Assembly: GCA_900548265.1 (NCBI GenBank)
Contig: URKG01000006.1
Coordinates: forward strand, 33,060-97,059
From: an uncultured Collinsella sp.
Lineage (GTDB): Bacteria > Actinomycetota > Coriobacteriia > Coriobacteriales > Coriobacteriaceae
Reading direction: 5' to 3'
DNA length: 64,000 nt
Shown here in pieces: positions 16,200 to 25,439 of this stretch. Positions within the stretch are counted from its first letter, which is position 1, and every line of letters starts with the position of its first letter. A program made the translations under genes and the position numbers. Under the pieces are notes generated by a model that saw only the letters and a list, made by a program, of their open reading frames with translations, did not search any database and was not told where the DNA came from.

Positions 16200-16444
16200 C
16201 CGCGGAGAATCGAACTCTATGCAGGGCGCGAGCGTTAAACAAACGCGAAGCGTTTTTAGCCCGCGGGCGAGGACGCCGGCAGGCGGCCGAAGCCGGTGCG
16301 GATTTGCGAAGCAAATACGCGGATTCTCCGCGCAAAGCCCCAACCCAAAAGAGATGTGCTGCCGACGACATTTCTGCTGGCTATGCCCCGCGCCGACTGA
16401 TCCCCTTCATCCGCGGAGAATCGAACTCTGTGCAGGGCGCGGGC
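16200..16444 (-). repeat. Two inverted copies of the tmRNA 3' end fragment
   Basis: The segments at 16200-16218 and 16411-16429 are reverse complements of the tmRNA T-arm/acceptor region (17 bases identical to 16118-16134). Each continues with a shared tail (TGCAGGGCGCG). Between them lie small GC-rich hairpins. They look like remnants of att-site duplications or copies of the tRNA-like end left by mobile DNA. Confidence 0.6.
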
Positions 16445-16472
16445 GTAAAGAAAACGCCGCAGCAACGCAGGG

Positions 16473-16781
16473 TGGGATGCGCTTTCCCGATGGCAGCCCA
16501 GGCGGAAAGCACGTCCCGGAATCCGCGCTCAGACTGGGATGTAGTTTCCGGATGATGCCTCAAGCGGAAACTGCGACCCGGAATCGAGCCGTAGAGTGGG
16601 ATATGCTTTCCCAATGGCAGCTCAAGCGGAAAGTACATCCCGGAATCTTCGTTCGGAATGGGATGCAGTTTCCAAATGAATGGCTAGCGGAAAATTCATC
16701 ACAGAATTCGCGCCCAGAACGGGACATGCTTTCCGGATGCCTGCTCAAGCGGAAACTGCGACCCGGAATTTGTCCTGAGAC
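16473..16781 (+). repeat. Tandem array of five 62-bp hairpin units
   Basis: Units begin at 16473, 16535, 16597, 16659 and 16720 (lengths 62, 62, 62, 61, 62). Each follows the scheme GGGATG-n3-TTTCC ... GGAAA-n5-CCCGGAAT and folds on itself. Units differ by substitutions, partly compensatory within the stems (for example GCTTTCC/GGAAAGC versus AGTTTCC/GGAAACT). Units are contiguous with no spacers, so this is not a CRISPR. A long open frame crosses the array but looks non-coding. Confidence 0.8.
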
Positions 16782-16788
16782 CGTGAGC

Positions 16789-16907
16789 AGTCAATTTGGG
16801 ACGGGGCTATTTTAGCTACCCCTAAATGCCGGCTGATCGTTATCCCAGCTCCAGAGGGCTCATCGACAGTCAAAGGGTAGCTAAAATAGCCCCGTCCCAA
16901 ATTGACT
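16789..16907. repeat. Long perfect inverted repeat, GGGACGGGGC family
   Basis: Arms of 33 bases (16789-16821 and 16875-16907) are perfectly complementary around a 53-base centre. The outer motif AATTTGGGACGGGGCTA recurs in degenerate form at 35205-35276. Neither side carries a T-tract. Confidence 0.85.
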
Positions 16908-17017
16908 ACTCGGGGAGGGCGGCTTGACCGACCTGACCCCTCCAACTCCAAAACCTATGCGCCCTCCATTCCAAAACTGGGTAGAAGAAGGCCAAAACGC
17001 AATCGCAGGAGGTCAAT

Positions 17018-17896
17018 ATGACTGCAGAAGATAAGGCAAAGAACGCCGGCAAGGTCGCGCTCGTCCTGGAGGGCGGCAGTTTTCGCGGGCAGTTTACCGC
17101 GGGCGTGCTCGACGTCCTCATGGAGGCTGGCGTCGAGATTCCGGCTGTCTACGGTGTATCGGCTGGCGCCCTCAACGGCGTGAACTACAAGTCGCACCAG
17201 ATCGGCCGTGCCAACCGCATCAACCTGGCTTTCTGCAACGACAGCCGCTACATGGGCGCCGCATCGTTTGCGTCCACGGGCTCTATTGTGGGATATGACT
17301 TTATCTTCAACGATGTCCAGGACCGCCTGGACCCCTTTGACAACGAGACGTTCGACGCGAGCCCCATCGAGATGTACGCCGTTGCGACGGACATGCTCTT
17401 TGGAACCGCCACGTACCTGCCGGTCAAAAGCGCCGTACTTGACCTCGACGTCGTGCGCGCCTCGACGTCACTGCCGCTGGTGACGCCGCCGGTCGAGATT
17501 GACGGGCACAAATACGTCGATGGTGGCGTAGCCGATTCGGTCCCCATCGAGCACGTGCTGGAGGAAGCGGGCTTCGATCGCGCGGTTGTCATTGTCACGC
17601 AGGACCGCTCGTACGAGAAAAAGCCCTACGAGTTTATGCCCGCCGCACGCGCTCGCTATGCCGACTACCCCTACCTGCTCGAGGCTATCGAGACGCGCCA
17701 CGACCGCTATAACATCCAGCGCATGCACCTGTGGAAGTATGAGCGCGAGGGCCGCGCGCTGGTCGTTGCCCCGCAAAAGCCGGTCGAGGTCGGTCACGTT
17801 GAGCACGATTCGGCAAAGCTCCTCGACCTGTATATTCAGGGCCGCCAGGAGGCAAAGCGCCTACTGAGTGATATCGAGGCGTTTGTCGAGCGCTAG
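17018..17896 (+). CDS. Patatin-like phospholipase
   Basis: A 292-residue serine hydrolase predicted to cleave acyl chains from phospholipids or related esters in the cytoplasm. The oxyanion-hole motif is LEGGSFRGQ, the nucleophile elbow is GVSAG (Ser48) and the catalytic dyad Asp is in DGGVADS (Asp168). There is no signal peptide. AGGAGGT lies seven bases before the ATG. The gene stands alone, between the repeat-rich region after tmRNA and the ribosomal protein operon. It belongs to the bacterial YjjU/RssA-like group by length and motif layout; its substrate is unknown. Confidence 0.88.
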   Translation: MTAEDKAKNAGKVALVLEGGSFRGQFTAGVLDVLMEAGVEIPAVYGVSAGALNGVNYKSHQIGRANRINLAFCNDSRYMGAASFASTGSIVGYDFIFNDVQDRLDPFDNETFDASPIEMYAVATDMLFGTATYLPVKSAVLDLDVVRASTSLPLVTPPVEIDGHKYVDGGVADSVPIEHVLEEAGFDRAVVIVTQDRSYEKKPYEFMPAARARYADYPYLLEAIETRHDRYNIQRMHLWKYEREGRALVVAPQKPVEVGHVEHDSAKLLDLYIQGRQEAKRLLSDIEAFVER

Positions 17897-17959
17897 CGTC
17901 GCGACGTCATGACCCATGGACGACATGTGCAGAAACTCTGGTCGGAGCCAAAATACCTG

Positions 17960-18025
17960 TTGACTCGAGCGGCGAGCGGGGTAATATGGACGGGTTACTT
18001 GCAGAGCCCCGTGAATCTCTGTAAC
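17960..18025 (+). promoter_or_regulatory. Promoter and hairpin leader of the L13-S9 operon
   Basis: TTGACT (17960-17965) and TAATAT (17982-17987) are separated by 16 bp, a strong housekeeping promoter. The leader can form GTTAC/GTAAC (17994-17998 / 18021-18025) enclosing AGAG/CTCT. L13 operons in other bacteria often carry autoregulatory leaders; that role here is inferred. Confidence 0.6.
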
Positions 18026-18053
18026 AACACGTACTGTACATGGAGGAGTCTAA

Positions 18054-18497
18054 GTGATTTCGAAATCGACTCACTACGCCAAGCAGGGCGAGGTCCAGCG
18101 CAACTGGGTTCTCGTCGACGCCGATGGTGCTGTCCTGGGCCGTCTTGCCACCCAGATCGCAATGATCCTGCGCGGTAAGAACAAGCCCCAGTTCACGCCC
18201 AACAGCGACTGCGGCGACTTCGTTGTCGTCATCAACGCCGATAAGGTCCAGCTTACCGGTAACAAGGCCGACACGAAGACCTATTATCGCCACAGCGGCT
18301 ACAACGGCGGCCTCAAGGCTGAGAGCTTCCGCCAGGCTATGGAGAAGCACCCGGAGAAGGTCATCGAGCGCGCCGTTCGCGGCATGCTGCCCAAGACCAC
18401 CCTCGGCCGTGCCCAGATGACCAAGCTTAAGGTCTACGCTGGTGCCGAGCATCCGCACGCTGCCCAGAACCCCACGAAGATTGAGCTGGAGGCTTAA
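18054..18497 (+). CDS. rplM: 50S ribosomal protein L13
   Basis: A 147-residue L13, an early-assembling protein of the large ribosomal subunit. Conserved segments include WVLVDADGAVLGRLATQIA, the KxxxxDCGDFVVVINADKV region and the C-terminal YAGAEHPHAAQNP. Translation starts at GTG 18054 after GAGGAG at 18043-18048. The rpsI gene follows after two bases, as in nearly all bacteria. Confidence 0.97.
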   Translation: MISKSTHYAKQGEVQRNWVLVDADGAVLGRLATQIAMILRGKNKPQFTPNSDCGDFVVVINADKVQLTGNKADTKTYYRHSGYNGGLKAESFRQAMEKHPEKVIERAVRGMLPKTTLGRAQMTKLKVYAGAEHPHAAQNPTKIELEA

Positions 18498-18499
18498 AG

Positions 18500-18895
<396 letters not shown>

Positions 18896-18925
18896 GGTTT
18901 TATCTCCTTACGAGATACAATGTAC

Positions 18926-18967
18926 AAGCGGGGCCTGCCGATTGCTCGGCGGGTCCCGCTTTTCTTT
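18926..18967 (+). terminator. Terminator of the rplM-rpsI operon
   Basis: AAGCGGG...CCTGCCGA pairs with TCGGCGGG...CCCGCTT, followed by TTCTTTTT. Confidence 0.85.
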
Positions 18968-19018
18968 TTCGACTAGGGTGGGCGACTGCGTTTTGCCCAC
19001 TTGGGAAGGAGCGATCCT

Positions 19019-20356
19019 ATGCCCCAGAACATCTTCGGTACCGATGGCGTCCGTGGCGTCGCCAACGCCGACCTCTCGTGCGACCTTGCATTTCGTCTGG
19101 GCCGCGCGGCGACCAAGTTCCTTGGCCCGGACATTTGCATCGGTCGCGATACGCGTCTTTCGGGCACCATGCTCGAGAGTGCTCTGACCGCCGGCATTAT
19201 GGCCGAGGGCGGTCGCCCGCATTGCTGCGGCGTTATCCCTACGCCGGCCGTGGCGCTGCTCACCGTTCAAAACGAGCTCGACGGCGGCATTGTCATTTCT
19301 GCTTCGCACAATCCGCCGGAGTTCAACGGCATCAAGTTCTTTAGTCGTAAGGGCATGAAGCTTCCCGACGCGGTTGAGGAAGAGATCAGCGCCTGGGTCA
19401 TGTCCGAGGAGGCCATGGCTGCCGATACGCTGCCGACCGGCGCCGGTGTGGGTCACATCATCAAAATGAAGGACGCCCGCAAGGCCTATGTCGATCATGC
19501 CATCAGCACGCTCGACGGTCTTAAGCTCGACGGCCTGGTTGTTGCTGTCGACTGCGGTCACGGTGCTTCCTGCCAGACCACGCCTGCCGCGCTGCAGCGC
19601 CTGGGCGCCACGGTGCATGCCATCAACACCGATTACTGCGGCACCGACATTAACGTCGAGTGCGGCTCCACGCACCTTGAGCCCCTGCGCGAGCTCGTGC
19701 TGCGCACCCACGCCGATATCGGCCTAGCCCACGACGGCGATGCCGATCGCGTGCTGTTCGTGGACAGTGAGGGCAACGAGATCGATGGCGACTACATTCT
19801 TGCCATCTGTGGCTCCGACCTGGCCGCTCGCGGCAAGCTCGCCAACTCCGAGATCGTCTCGACCGTCATGTGCAACCTGGGCTTCTCCATCGCAATGAAG
19901 GAGCAGGGCTTTGAGATGGTCCAGACCGCCGTGGGCGACCGCTATGTTCTTGAGCGCATGCTCGAGGACGGTGCCGTTATCGGTGGCGAGCAGTCCGGCC
20001 ACATCATCTTCCTGGAGCACAACACCACCGGCGACGGTCTGGTGACGGCCCTGCAGCTGCTGGCCGTGCTCAAGCGCACCGGCCGCACCCTTACCGACCT
20101 TGCCGGCATCATGAAGAAGTACCCGCAGGTGCTCGTCAACGTGCATTCGGACAACAAGGCCGGCCTGGACGATTGCCAGCCCATTTGGGACGCCGTCGCT
20201 GCCGCCGAGAAGGAGCTCAACGGTCGCGGTCGCATCTTGGTGCGCCCGAGCGGTACCGAGCCGCTGGTTCGCGTTATGGCCGAGGCGGAGACGCACGAGC
20301 TGACCCAGCGTGTTGTTGACGATATCGTCGAGGTTGTCAAGCGCGAACTTCCCTAA
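19019..20356 (+). CDS. glmM: Phosphoglucosamine mutase
   Basis: GlmM interconverts glucosamine-6-phosphate and glucosamine-1-phosphate, the step before UDP-GlcNAc and peptidoglycan precursors. The 445-residue product starts MPQNIFGTDGVRGVAN. The phosphoserine loop is ISASHNPPEFNG, the Mg-binding loop is DGDADRV and the phosphate-binding loop is RPSGTEPLVRVM. I chose ATG 19019 because GGGAAGGAG lies just upstream. The order rplM-rpsI-glmM is widely conserved. GlmM, the PTS EIIA and NagB downstream together place amino-sugar metabolism in this stretch. Confidence 0.96.
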   Translation: MPQNIFGTDGVRGVANADLSCDLAFRLGRAATKFLGPDICIGRDTRLSGTMLESALTAGIMAEGGRPHCCGVIPTPAVALLTVQNELDGGIVISASHNPPEFNGIKFFSRKGMKLPDAVEEEISAWVMSEEAMAADTLPTGAGVGHIIKMKDARKAYVDHAISTLDGLKLDGLVVAVDCGHGASCQTTPAALQRLGATVHAINTDYCGTDINVECGSTHLEPLRELVLRTHADIGLAHDGDADRVLFVDSEGNEIDGDYILAICGSDLAARGKLANSEIVSTVMCNLGFSIAMKEQGFEMVQTAVGDRYVLERMLEDGAVIGGEQSGHIIFLEHNTTGDGLVTALQLLAVLKRTGRTLTDLAGIMKKYPQVLVNVHSDNKAGLDDCQPIWDAVAAAEKELNGRGRILVRPSGTEPLVRVMAEAETHELTQRVVDDIVEVVKRELP

Positions 20357-20427
20357 TGGCCAAATACGGGTGCCAAGTGGTAGACTGTTAAGGTTATTTT
20401 GATTGATTGGTATGTCCGAGGGGGAGC

Positions 20428-20925
20428 ATGTTCACTAAAGTCCTTAGGTCTTTTGGTATGCGTGGTCGAGTCCTTACGCTGGATGCTCCCATCTCGGGTG
20501 ATGTCATTCCGTTGTCCGAGGTCAATGACCAGACGTTTGCCACCGGCCTTTTGGGCCAGGGCGTGGCGATTCAGCCTACCGGTACGCGCGTGATTGCGCC
20601 GGCAGACGCCAAGGTCGAGGCCATTTTTCCCACGGGACACGCCGTTGCGCTCAACACGGTCGATGGCCTAGACGTGCTCATCCACGTTGGTTTGGACACT
20701 GTTCAGCTCGAGGGCAAGCACTTTACCGTACATGCGCAAGTGGGTGACATCGTCCATAAGGGCGATGTACTCATTGAGTTCGATCGCGAGGCAATTGCTG
20801 CCGAGGGCTACGATGTGACGGTTCCCATCTTGGTGTGCAACTCCGTTGAGTTCTCGAGCATCAAGGGTTCCGTTGGCGAGCATGTCGAGGAGATGGACCA
20901 ACTCATCGTCGCTCGCGAGCGCTAG
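20428..20925 (+). CDS. PTS glucose-type EIIA component
   Basis: A 165-residue soluble EIIA(Glc)-type domain that accepts phosphate from HPr and passes it to an EIIB. The phosphorylated His is in LIHVGLDTVQLEG and the second active-site His is in HKGDVL or nearby. APADAKVEAIFPTGHAV is the usual glycine/proline-rich entrance. The ATG at 20428 follows GAGGGGGAG, so it is preferred over the in-frame ATG at 20407. It is encoded as a free-standing domain. It may serve the alpha-glucoside EIICB at 51342, which lacks its own EIIA. Confidence 0.9.
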   Translation: MFTKVLRSFGMRGRVLTLDAPISGDVIPLSEVNDQTFATGLLGQGVAIQPTGTRVIAPADAKVEAIFPTGHAVALNTVDGLDVLIHVGLDTVQLEGKHFTVHAQVGDIVHKGDVLIEFDREAIAAEGYDVTVPILVCNSVEFSSIKGSVGEHVEEMDQLIVARER

Positions 20926-21197
20926 TGAGCGCGCTCGGCCTTTAGCCTACAATTCAAACACGTTTACGGAGGGCGCCCTTGAAAGAGGACGCCCTCCGTG
21001 GCAAGATGGGATTTGTCCGAAGCTAAACAGCTTTGGGTCACCGTGGACGGGCAGGGGCCTCGACGCGGGTAGACACGAGACATATACATTACGCGACCTC
21101 GCCCTGGTGGCCGCACACGTTGGTTGCGGCCGACGCGGGCCGCGGGCAAGTGCTTGTAAGGGGAGCCTTGCCTCTCTTGTACGAGAAAGGACGCGTA
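20926..21197 (+). other. Intergenic region and possible structured leader of nagB
   Basis: A stem ACGGAGGGCG/CGCCCTCCGT (20966-20975 / 20990-20999) follows the EIIA gene but has no T-tract. The next 200 bases contain further GC-rich complementary segments, such as GAAGCT/AGCTTT (21018-21035) and GGCCGC/GCGGCC (21110-21133), before a normal RBS. I see no open frame and recognise no riboswitch class. Confidence 0.35.
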
Positions 21198-21926
21198 ATG
21201 AAGATCATTAAAGCTAAAGACTACGAGGATATGAGCCGCAAGGCCGCCAATATCATCTCGGCCCAGGTTATCCTCAAGCCCGATTGCGTGCTGGGTCTTG
21301 CCACCGGCTCCACCCCGATTGGCGCCTACAAGCAGCTCGCCGCTTGGTACGAGAAGGGTGACGTCGACTTTGCCGAGGTCAGCACCTACAACCTCGACGA
21401 GTATCGTGGCCTTTCGCACGACGATCCCCAGAGCTACCACTACTTTATGCGTGAGAACTTCTTCGATCACATTAACATCGACCTGAACAACACGCATGTG
21501 CCCGATGGCTCCAATCCCGACGCTGCCGCTGCCTGCTCTGAGTACGACAAGATCGTCGCTGCTGCCGGTTACCCTGATCTGCAGCTGCTCGGCATCGGTA
21601 ACAACGGTCACATTGGCTTCAACGAGCCCGATGACCACTTCTCCAAGGGTACGCACTGCGTCGACCTTACCGAGAGCACTATTCAGGCCAACAGCCGCCT
21701 GTTCGACAGCATCGACGACGTGCCCCGTCAGGCCTACACCATGGGCACCCAGACCATCATGTATGCCCGCATGATCCTGGTCGTCGCCAACGGCGAGGCC
21801 AAGGCACAGGCCGTGCATGACATGTGCTATGGTCCGGTTACCCCCGAGTGCCCTGCCTCGATCCTGCAACTGCACACCAACTGCGTTGTCGTTGCCGACG
21901 AGGCCGCCCTTTCGCTCTGCAAGTAG
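21198..21926 (+). CDS. nagB: Glucosamine-6-phosphate deaminase
   Basis: NagB converts glucosamine-6-phosphate to fructose-6-phosphate and ammonia, letting amino sugars such as mucin-derived GlcNAc enter glycolysis. The 242-residue product has LGLATGSTPIGAYKQL near the N-terminus, the catalytic stretch TYNLDEYRGL, the loop GIGNNGHIGFNEP and a typical C-terminus. GAAAGGA precedes the ATG. No nagA is adjacent. A terminator follows. Confidence 0.95.
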   Translation: MKIIKAKDYEDMSRKAANIISAQVILKPDCVLGLATGSTPIGAYKQLAAWYEKGDVDFAEVSTYNLDEYRGLSHDDPQSYHYFMRENFFDHINIDLNNTHVPDGSNPDAAAACSEYDKIVAAAGYPDLQLLGIGNNGHIGFNEPDDHFSKGTHCVDLTESTIQANSRLFDSIDDVPRQAYTMGTQTIMYARMILVVANGEAKAQAVHDMCYGPVTPECPASILQLHTNCVVVADEAALSLCK

Positions 21927-21958
21927 CGATAGCCTATCACCTCGACATAGCTTTGCCG

Positions 21959-21988
21959 AAGGCCTCCGCTTTGCGGGGGCCTTTTTGC
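21959..21988 (+). terminator. Terminator of nagB
   Basis: AAGGCCTCCGC (21959-21969) pairs with GCGGGGGCCTT (21973-21983), followed by TTTT. Confidence 0.85.
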
Positions 21989-22370
21989 TGAGCGCGCGCC
22001 GTGTGCTTGACGAAAATCTTGCCGCGAACTTGACGGGTGCGTCAGGTGCAGCATGATTCATTCCATAACAGATACTATGCATAAATGCTATGAAAAGGTC
22101 GTAGACGGTAGCTGGCGTTAGGTGAGTTGCGCAACACAATTGAACAGCACTCATTTGAGGTACACTGCCAACGGATGGGACAAGCTGGCAAGCGCATTGA
22201 CCTGCGCAAAGACTGATTGGTTGGGGGATAAGTTTCAATCGGACCACGCTGAACAAAAACTTGCCATTTGCGTACCAACAAACATCCTAAACCGTAGCAT
22301 CGCTCTATTCATCTAGCGATACATATGGTCTAGCGTTACGGTGTCCATGTGGTCGAGTTGAGGAGCGGGC
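21989..22370. other. Non-coding region upstream of the SARP regulator, with a direct repeat
   Basis: I see no gene in this stretch. Near its end TCTAGCGATAC (22312-22322) and TCTAGCGTTAC (22329-22339) form a direct repeat with a 17-bp offset, a candidate binding site for the regulator that follows. GAGGAG precedes the start codon of the next gene. Confidence 0.4.
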
Positions 22371-25370
22371 ATGGTTAACGATTTGGGCAATACGGACGAC
22401 CTCGAGCTTATGCCGCTGGGCAGTAGTTATACGGTGCGGCGCGATCGCTTGATGAACGAACTTATCGCCAAGGGCCGAAAAGCCGGCATCGTAGTCCTCT
22501 ACGCGCCTGATGGCTTTGGGAAAACCTCGGTGCTGCTGCAGTATGCCCAAGAGGTTAAAAACGATCCGACGCGAGGTCCCGTGCGGATCATCGAGGCCGA
22601 CCGCGCCATTGGGCGCGAGGTGTTTATGCAGCTCGAGGTCGTTACCGAAGAGCTTAAGGGCAAGCCGCATTCCCTGATTGCAATCGATAACGTGCCGAAC
22701 CTCAGCCAGGGCGAGACCGAGGAGTTGATCGACCGAATCCGAAGCCTGCGTGCTATGGGGGTTGGGGTCTTTATGAGCTGCCGTCCTTCGAATCGCCAGC
22801 TGATTCATGGACTGGGCGATTCGATTAAAGTTAACGCGCAGATGCTCAAGGTGCATGCCTATGAGTATTCGGCGTGGGCATCGGCGTTTTCGATCAGCAC
22901 ATCGCTCGACTTCTATCAGCTTACGCAGGGCGTGCCCGAGCTCGTCTCGGCTATGCAGTCGGGACTATACGGGCAGGGAGACGTTGCCCAGATGCTCGAA
23001 AACGAGATCGTCAATATCTACGGTGCGGCACTTGTTGATCTGGCGTCGCTCGAGAACAACGCCCTGTTTAGCGTGGCATGCTTGATGGTCTTAATGGGTG
23101 AGGGCAATATTTCGGAGCTCGAGGCATGCGGTGTTAGGCTTTCGGCGATTGACCAGTCCTATCTTGTCCGCGATTATCCCATTTTTGGCGTCGATCCGGC
23201 AGACCGGAGCTTTACCTGCTTGGGTACCGAGGATAACGCACGCCTGCGATTGCGCAAGCTGGTTGCCGAAATTCGCCCCGAACTTGTTGTGCGGGCGGCA
23301 CGTATTTTGATTAAAGCAGGGCGCTGCGATACCGCGATGGACCTTGCCGACGCGTTTTTGGACCGCAGTGCGGTGTTGGAGCTTGCCGGGCAGTATGGGG
23401 TCGATCTGGCCCTGACGGGGCATGGAGGGGATGTTTGCCGCGCGGCGCTGGGAAAGACCGAGGCAGATGGCCAGGCATCGGAGCCGACGCCTGACGAGGC
23501 GCTCGGCATCTATCTGGCGGCGGTGAGCGTCTCCAATACAAAGCTCGCGCGGTATATGGCCTCAATTATCGAGCATGCGGGCGAGCAAGCGATTTGCGAG
23601 CTCGATCCCGTGTCGTGGAAGGTGGCGCACGCGTTTACGGCCGCTTGTTATGGAGATAGTGGTCTGGGGCTTCCGGCAAGCCATACGGCGTTGGAAAGTG
23701 AGGTGTCTTGTGCCGCACTCGACATGCTGTCCGCACATGTCGAGATAAAGCATGGGCTGACCGAGCGGGCGAAGGGTGGTGAGATCCTCGCGGGACTCAA
23801 AACGGATAAGGCCTACGATTGCGAGCTCGATATTGCGGGGACGTTTGTGCGGGCGGACCGCATGTTGACGGAGCTGTTTGATGGGTCGTATGCAGGGACT
23901 GACGAGCGTGATGACGAGATGGCCCTGACGCTCGAGGCGCTCGAAGCGCGTGGAATCCGAGCACTCGCCATCTGGGTGCGCATGGTATTATCGGCGCGGC
24001 GCCTGCTTGCCGGCATGCCGGTGACCGATGAGCAGGCATTCAATGAGCTCGACCGTTTTGCCGTGCGCGTGCGTGACAATCAAGTCCAGTTGTTTGGCTT
24101 GATACTGGAAGGCTGGCAGTCGCTGGCTGAGGGGCGTCCGGTCAATGCCAAATTCCGTGCGGTGCAGGTGCTCAGGCTTGCCGAGGAATCGATTGGATAC
24201 ATACGCGACAACGCACTGCTGCTAGAGCGCGCGGCGTACTTACGCAATACATCGATGGTATCGGTGCGCGAAGAGGCAGAGCTGCTCGATTTGAGTCGGA
24301 CGCAGGTCGGTGGTGCCGAGGCTTGGATGGTGGCGCTGCATTTGGCCTCCGCGGGCCGCGATAGCGACCTTGCAGCCTGGATGTCCATGAACCGCCTAGG
24401 GATTTTGGATCCGTCGTATCGGCTGTTTGCGCGCCTTGCGATGCATTGTCTGGGTGAGCCGGCCGCTAGAATTCGAAAGAAGCTCCCGGTGCGCGAGCTG
24501 TCGCGGTATTCGCTGCGTGACGACTTTGAGGGCGAAGGCGAGCGTCTGTTCCAGGCCGGCGATGCCGAGGGTGTCGATGTGATTGGCCATATCGAGATCC
24601 GCATGTTTGGGGCGTTTCGCGCCGAGCGCGACGGGTTTCCCATCACGGATAAGATGTGGCGCCGCAAGAAAGCGGCGACGCTTGCCGAGCGGCTTGCGCT
24701 GGGCATGGATGCACTGGTCGACCGCGAGACGCTGGCTATGGAGCTGTGGCCCCATGCCGAGTTCAATAGCGCTCGTAACAATCTGTACTCGACGATATCG
24801 CGCCTGCGTTCGGCCTTGGGGCCGACGCCGGACGGCAAGTCGTGTGTACTGATCCAAAACGAGTGCATTGGGCTTAACGGCGATTACGTCAAGACTGACG
24901 TGCGGTTGTTTGATCAGATAAGCCGCGAAGTTTTGGGAAATCGCACGGGTGCGCGCGGACCCCATCTGATCGAGCTGTGCCTTAAGATCGAGCAGCTCTA
25001 CGCCGGCCCGTTGTATGTTCCCAATGGCTGTAATCCCACCTACTTTTTGCGTATGCGGCGCATTATGGAATCGAAGTATATCGACTGCATGATTCGGGGC
25101 GCGAATGCCGCCCTAGAAGAAAACGACCTGCAGTCGGCGGTATGGCTGGTGGAGTCGGGGCTGCGGCAAGAGACGGCGCGCGAGGACATGGTGCGTTGCG
25201 CTATGCGCGTCTACGGTGCGGCGGGGCGACGACGCGATATCGTCGAGCTGTACAGTGGGCATATGCATCACCTGAGGGAGCAGGTCAATGGTGTGCCCGA
25301 GCCCGAGACGCGGCGTCTGTACGAGCGCTTGGTGGAGGGCAGGCTTAACCGCGTGCTCGTCGAGCGATAA
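22371..25370 (+). CDS. Large STAND NTPase-SARP/BTAD transcriptional regulator
   Basis: A 999-residue regulator. The N-terminal third carries a P-loop NTPase of STAND/MalT type: Walker A APDGFGKTS (about residue 45) and Walker B SLIAIDNV (about residue 102). A long helical middle follows (about 330-730). Near residue 740 begins a winged helix (GHIEIRMFGAFRAERDGFPI ... WRRKKAATLAERLAL ... RNNLYSTISRLRSAL), then a bacterial transcriptional activation domain (BTAD) to the C-terminus. The DNA-binding domain therefore sits inside the protein rather than at an end. ATP binding and an unknown ligand probably gate activation. It is a monocistronic gene and its targets cannot be read from context. Confidence 0.85.
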   Translation: MVNDLGNTDDLELMPLGSSYTVRRDRLMNELIAKGRKAGIVVLYAPDGFGKTSVLLQYAQEVKNDPTRGPVRIIEADRAIGREVFMQLEVVTEELKGKPHSLIAIDNVPNLSQGETEELIDRIRSLRAMGVGVFMSCRPSNRQLIHGLGDSIKVNAQMLKVHAYEYSAWASAFSISTSLDFYQLTQGVPELVSAMQSGLYGQGDVAQMLENEIVNIYGAALVDLASLENNALFSVACLMVLMGEGNISELEACGVRLSAIDQSYLVRDYPIFGVDPADRSFTCLGTEDNARLRLRKLVAEIRPELVVRAARILIKAGRCDTAMDLADAFLDRSAVLELAGQYGVDLALTGHGGDVCRAALGKTEADGQASEPTPDEALGIYLAAVSVSNTKLARYMASIIEHAGEQAICELDPVSWKVAHAFTAACYGDSGLGLPASHTALESEVSCAALDMLSAHVEIKHGLTERAKGGEILAGLKTDKAYDCELDIAGTFVRADRMLTELFDGSYAGTDERDDEMALTLEALEARGIRALAIWVRMVLSARRLLAGMPVTDEQAFNELDRFAVRVRDNQVQLFGLILEGWQSLAEGRPVNAKFRAVQVLRLAEESIGYIRDNALLLERAAYLRNTSMVSVREEAELLDLSRTQVGGAEAWMVALHLASAGRDSDLAAWMSMNRLGILDPSYRLFARLAMHCLGEPAARIRKKLPVRELSRYSLRDDFEGEGERLFQAGDAEGVDVIGHIEIRMFGAFRAERDGFPITDKMWRRKKAATLAERLALGMDALVDRETLAMELWPHAEFNSARNNLYSTISRLRSALGPTPDGKSCVLIQNECIGLNGDYVKTDVRLFDQISREVLGNRTGARGPHLIELCLKIEQLYAGPLYVPNGCNPTYFLRMRRIMESKYIDCMIRGANAALEENDLQSAVWLVESGLRQETAREDMVRCAMRVYGAAGRRRDIVELYSGHMHHLREQVNGVPEPETRRLYERLVEGRLNRVLVER

Positions 25371-25371
25371 A

Positions 25372-25400
25372 AAATGAGCGTCCGAATTGCTCGGACGCTC
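25372..25400 (-). terminator. Terminator of yhbY
   Basis: GAGCGTCCGA (25376-25385) pairs with TCGGACGCTC (25391-25400). On the minus strand it is followed by a T-run opposite the AAAAAA at 25369-25374, so it serves yhbY. Confidence 0.75.
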
Positions 25401-25439
25401 GCAAGCTTGATGTATGTTGGCTCGCCGGATCGTTGGCTC

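Noticed and set aside
16473..16781. CRISPR array
   Set aside because: Units are contiguous 62-bp imperfect repeats without unique spacers, and no cas genes are nearby.
16219..16815. 198-codon open frame after tmRNA as a protein gene
   Set aside because: It crosses tmRNA-derived fragments and the 62-bp hairpin array, has no RBS, and its apparent protein repeats are explained by the DNA repeats. I treat the region as non-coding.
20966..20999. Rho-independent terminator after the PTS EIIA gene
   Set aside because: The stem is good but no T-tract follows on either strand, so I describe it only as a hairpin in the intergenic region.
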